NCBI RefSeq assembly: GCF_015679325.1
Contig: NZ_JADPVI010000002.1
Span: 424,798 to 488,797, forward strand
Length of the DNA: 64,000 nt
DNA from: Kaistella gelatinilytica
GTDB taxonomy: Bacteria; Bacteroidota; Bacteroidia; Flavobacteriales; Weeksellaceae
Direction of reading: 5' to 3'
Shown: positions 62,449-64,000 of the stretch, in pieces
Layout of the letters: each line of letters begins with the position of its first letter
Numbering within the stretch: the first letter of the stretch is position 1
Program-made: the position numbers and the translations under genes
The notes under the pieces: model-generated
Told to the model about the DNA's origin: nothing
Databases searched by the model: none
Seen by the model: only the letters and a program-made list of their open reading frames with translations

Positions 62449-63423
62449 ATGAAATTTAAAAAGCCAAATAAAAAGTGGGGTTTAATATGGTTGATTTCGA
62501 TCATCATTTTCATCCTTGCTATTTTTCCCGTTCCGTCGCAACATCCCATCAAATATATTGAGAGAGCAACCGGCGAGGTTAAAATTGAAAATGTTTATGG
62601 GGAAAAATGGCTGGATTGGCTTTATCATAATCCCGTCGGCGAAGCGACTTTATTTACCATCGCAAAACGAAAATTTATCACTTCAATTTACGGAGACATG
62701 ATGGATGATCCCAAATCCGCTAAGAAAATTGCGCCATTTGTAAAAGAATATGAGGTTGACCTCAGCATTGCTCAAGAACAAAATTTCACCAGTTTTAATG
62801 ATTTTTTTACGCGGAAACTCAAACCTGAAGCAAGACCAATCGTTGCAGATTCTCTCGCAGCAGCTTCTCCCGCTGACGGAAAAATTTTAGCATACGAAAA
62901 TGTAAAAAATTCAGATTTTTATATAAAAGGTTTCAGATTTAATGTTGACTCCTTTTTAAGTAACCCAGAATTATCAAAAAAATATGAAGACGGAAGCATG
63001 ATCGTTTTTCGACTTGCACCACCCGATTATCATCGGTATCATTTTCCAGTAAGCGGAACTACCGCAAGTTCAAATACAAAGATTGATGGTTATTACTACT
63101 CTGTAAGTCCCTTGGCACTTCGTAAAAAAGCCGAAATCTTCTGCCTGAATAAAAGAGAATACGGCGTTATAAAAAATCCGGTTTTTGGCGATGTCGTTAT
63201 GGTAGAAGTTGGAGCAACAATGGTGGGAAGTATGATTCAAACTTATACAGGCACGACGGTTAAAAAAGGCGAAGAAAAAGGTTATTTCAAATTTGGCGGC
63301 TCAACGGTAGTTTTATTATTTGAGAAAGACAGGATCAAAATTGACAACGATTTATTAATTAACACTTCAAAAGGATTGGAAACAACCATCAAAATGGGCG
63401 AACAAATTGGGGTGAAAAAGTAA
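62449..63423 (+). CDS. psd: Phosphatidylserine decarboxylase
   Basis: 324 residues. One N-terminal membrane segment (about 12-30, WGLIWLISIIIFILAIFPV) anchors it. The family motifs are FNDFFTRKLKPEARPI, SPADGKIL, APPDYHRYHFPVSG, and the self-cleavage site at residues 283-286 (GGST), where Ser285 becomes the pyruvoyl group. GGST replaces the usual LGST, as also known for yeast PSD2-type enzymes. It produces phosphatidylethanolamine at the inner membrane. The phosphatidylserine synthase gene is not in the window. Confidence 0.94.
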   Translation: MKFKKPNKKWGLIWLISIIIFILAIFPVPSQHPIKYIERATGEVKIENVYGEKWLDWLYHNPVGEATLFTIAKRKFITSIYGDMMDDPKSAKKIAPFVKEYEVDLSIAQEQNFTSFNDFFTRKLKPEARPIVADSLAAASPADGKILAYENVKNSDFYIKGFRFNVDSFLSNPELSKKYEDGSMIVFRLAPPDYHRYHFPVSGTTASSNTKIDGYYYSVSPLALRKKAEIFCLNKREYGVIKNPVFGDVVMVEVGATMVGSMIQTYTGTTVKKGEEKGYFKFGGSTVVLLFEKDRIKIDNDLLINTSKGLETTIKMGEQIGVKK

Positions 63424-63573
63424 ATGTTTGTATCAGCAATCAGAACTTTAATTCATAAAAACATCATTTACTAGTACTTTCTAGAATATTAAAATTAAAA
63501 CTCCTTTCGAAAAGCAAAATGATTTTAAAATGGTAATTTAGTGGTATCCAAAAAATCACAATAATCTTTTAAG

Positions 63574-64000
63574 ATGGAAAATAATAAAACTGTAGAGACA
63601 TTGAATGAATTATTACAAATCATCAATGACAGAATAGAAGGTTTTAAAAATATTGATTCAAAAATGATTGAATCTTATTCTGGACTCAAAGAAGAATATG
63701 ATCACAAGCTCGTTGAATCTTATAATATGAGAACAGAATTGACGGCTCTAATTGAAGAAAAAGGAGGCGATCCGAATAATACAACGACGATTGCGGGAGG
63801 AATACACAGAGCTTGGCTCGATTTCAAAAATTCCATTTCTAGCGATCAGGATGAAATTTCACTGGAGACTGTTCTTTCTGGAGAAAATGCCGCAATTAAA
63901 GCTTTTGAAAACGCGCTTAAGAGTGGCAATCTTTGCTCAGAAAGCAGCAAAGTAGTTCAGGATCAACTGCAGGAATTGAGATCTTCTTACGATAAATTCA
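63574..64000 (+). CDS. PA2169/DUF2383-family four-helix-bundle protein (cut by window edge)
   Basis: The plus frame from ATG 63574 stays open to the window end (142 codons). It begins MENNKTVETLNELLQIIND and includes GGDPNNTTTIAGGIHRAWLDFK and VLSGENAAIKAFENALKSG, the pattern of PA2169-type (DUF2383) ferritin-like helical bundles often linked to stress response. The C-terminus is missing, so length cannot be compared. Function unknown. Confidence 0.87.
   Translation, partial: MENNKTVETLNELLQIINDRIEGFKNIDSKMIESYSGLKEEYDHKLVESYNMRTELTALIEEKGGDPNNTTTIAGGIHRAWLDFKNSISSDQDEISLETVLSGENAAIKAFENALKSGNLCSESSKVVQDQLQELRSSYDKF

Overview
The window is a stretch of chromosome from an AT-rich member of the Bacteroidota, most probably a flavobacterium of the Weeksellaceae (Chryseobacterium/Kaistella/Epilithonimonas group). 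This is inferred from the gene set, since no 16S rRNA gene is present. Pointers are SprA (type IX secretion/gliding translocon), proteins with type A T9SS C-terminal sorting signals, the absence of Shine-Dalgarno sequences before most starts, promoters of the Bacteroidota form TTTG-N19-TAnnTTTG, and housekeeping proteins of flavobacterial type.

Layout. 0-10 kb: the start of a XerC/D recombinase gene, rpsU (S21), a divergent AddA/RecB-like helicase-nuclease, a ferritin gene leading into two DUF3857 transglutaminase-like genes (one with lost catalytic residues), a Met-rich Spy-like periplasmic protein, and an Asn/Tyr-rich protein with GFR repeats. 10-28 kb: a DPE2-type 4-alpha-glucanotransferase, folE-cysS, ruvA-sprA, a malic enzyme fused to a PTA-like domain, a BadF-type GlcNAc kinase, and the Fe-S pair mrp-nifU. 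28-39 kb: a TonB-dependent receptor followed by an aquaporin, a DUF4142 lipoprotein, a small T9SS cargo protein, a dicarboxylate symporter, a large outer-membrane beta-barrel protein, a BON lipoprotein/BON-SH3b pair, and alkB. 39-53 kb: a CocE-type hydrolase, arginine decarboxylase and agmatinase (putrescine synthesis), a HAD phosphatase, thiN, a cobalamin adenosyltransferase, an ECF sigma factor with an overlapping membrane protein, an alpha/beta hydrolase, ribokinase, a DUF4241 protein and valS. 53-64 kb: a DUF1573 protein, PPK2, a CPBP protease whose 3' end overlaps the RNase P RNA gene (rnpB, opposite strand), MscS, a T9SS-secreted M12B-like metallopeptidase with a small lipoprotein, a Cys-rich membrane protein, sucC, phosphatidylserine decarboxylase and a truncated PA2169-type gene.

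Most genes are ordinary core genes in short operons that end in clear hairpin terminators. I see no prophage, transposase, CRISPR array, tRNA or rRNA gene. The accessory-looking DNA is in four intergenic stretches (about 37.6, 43.3, 60.1-60.6 and 62.0-62.3 kb) made of short palindromic or dispersed repeats. I found no obviously new multi-gene system. The best second-look items are the rnpB/CPBP overlap, the repeat clusters, the ferritin/pseudo-transglutaminase operon, the Cys-cluster protein with an internal lipobox-like site, and the lipoprotein/metallopeptidase pair.
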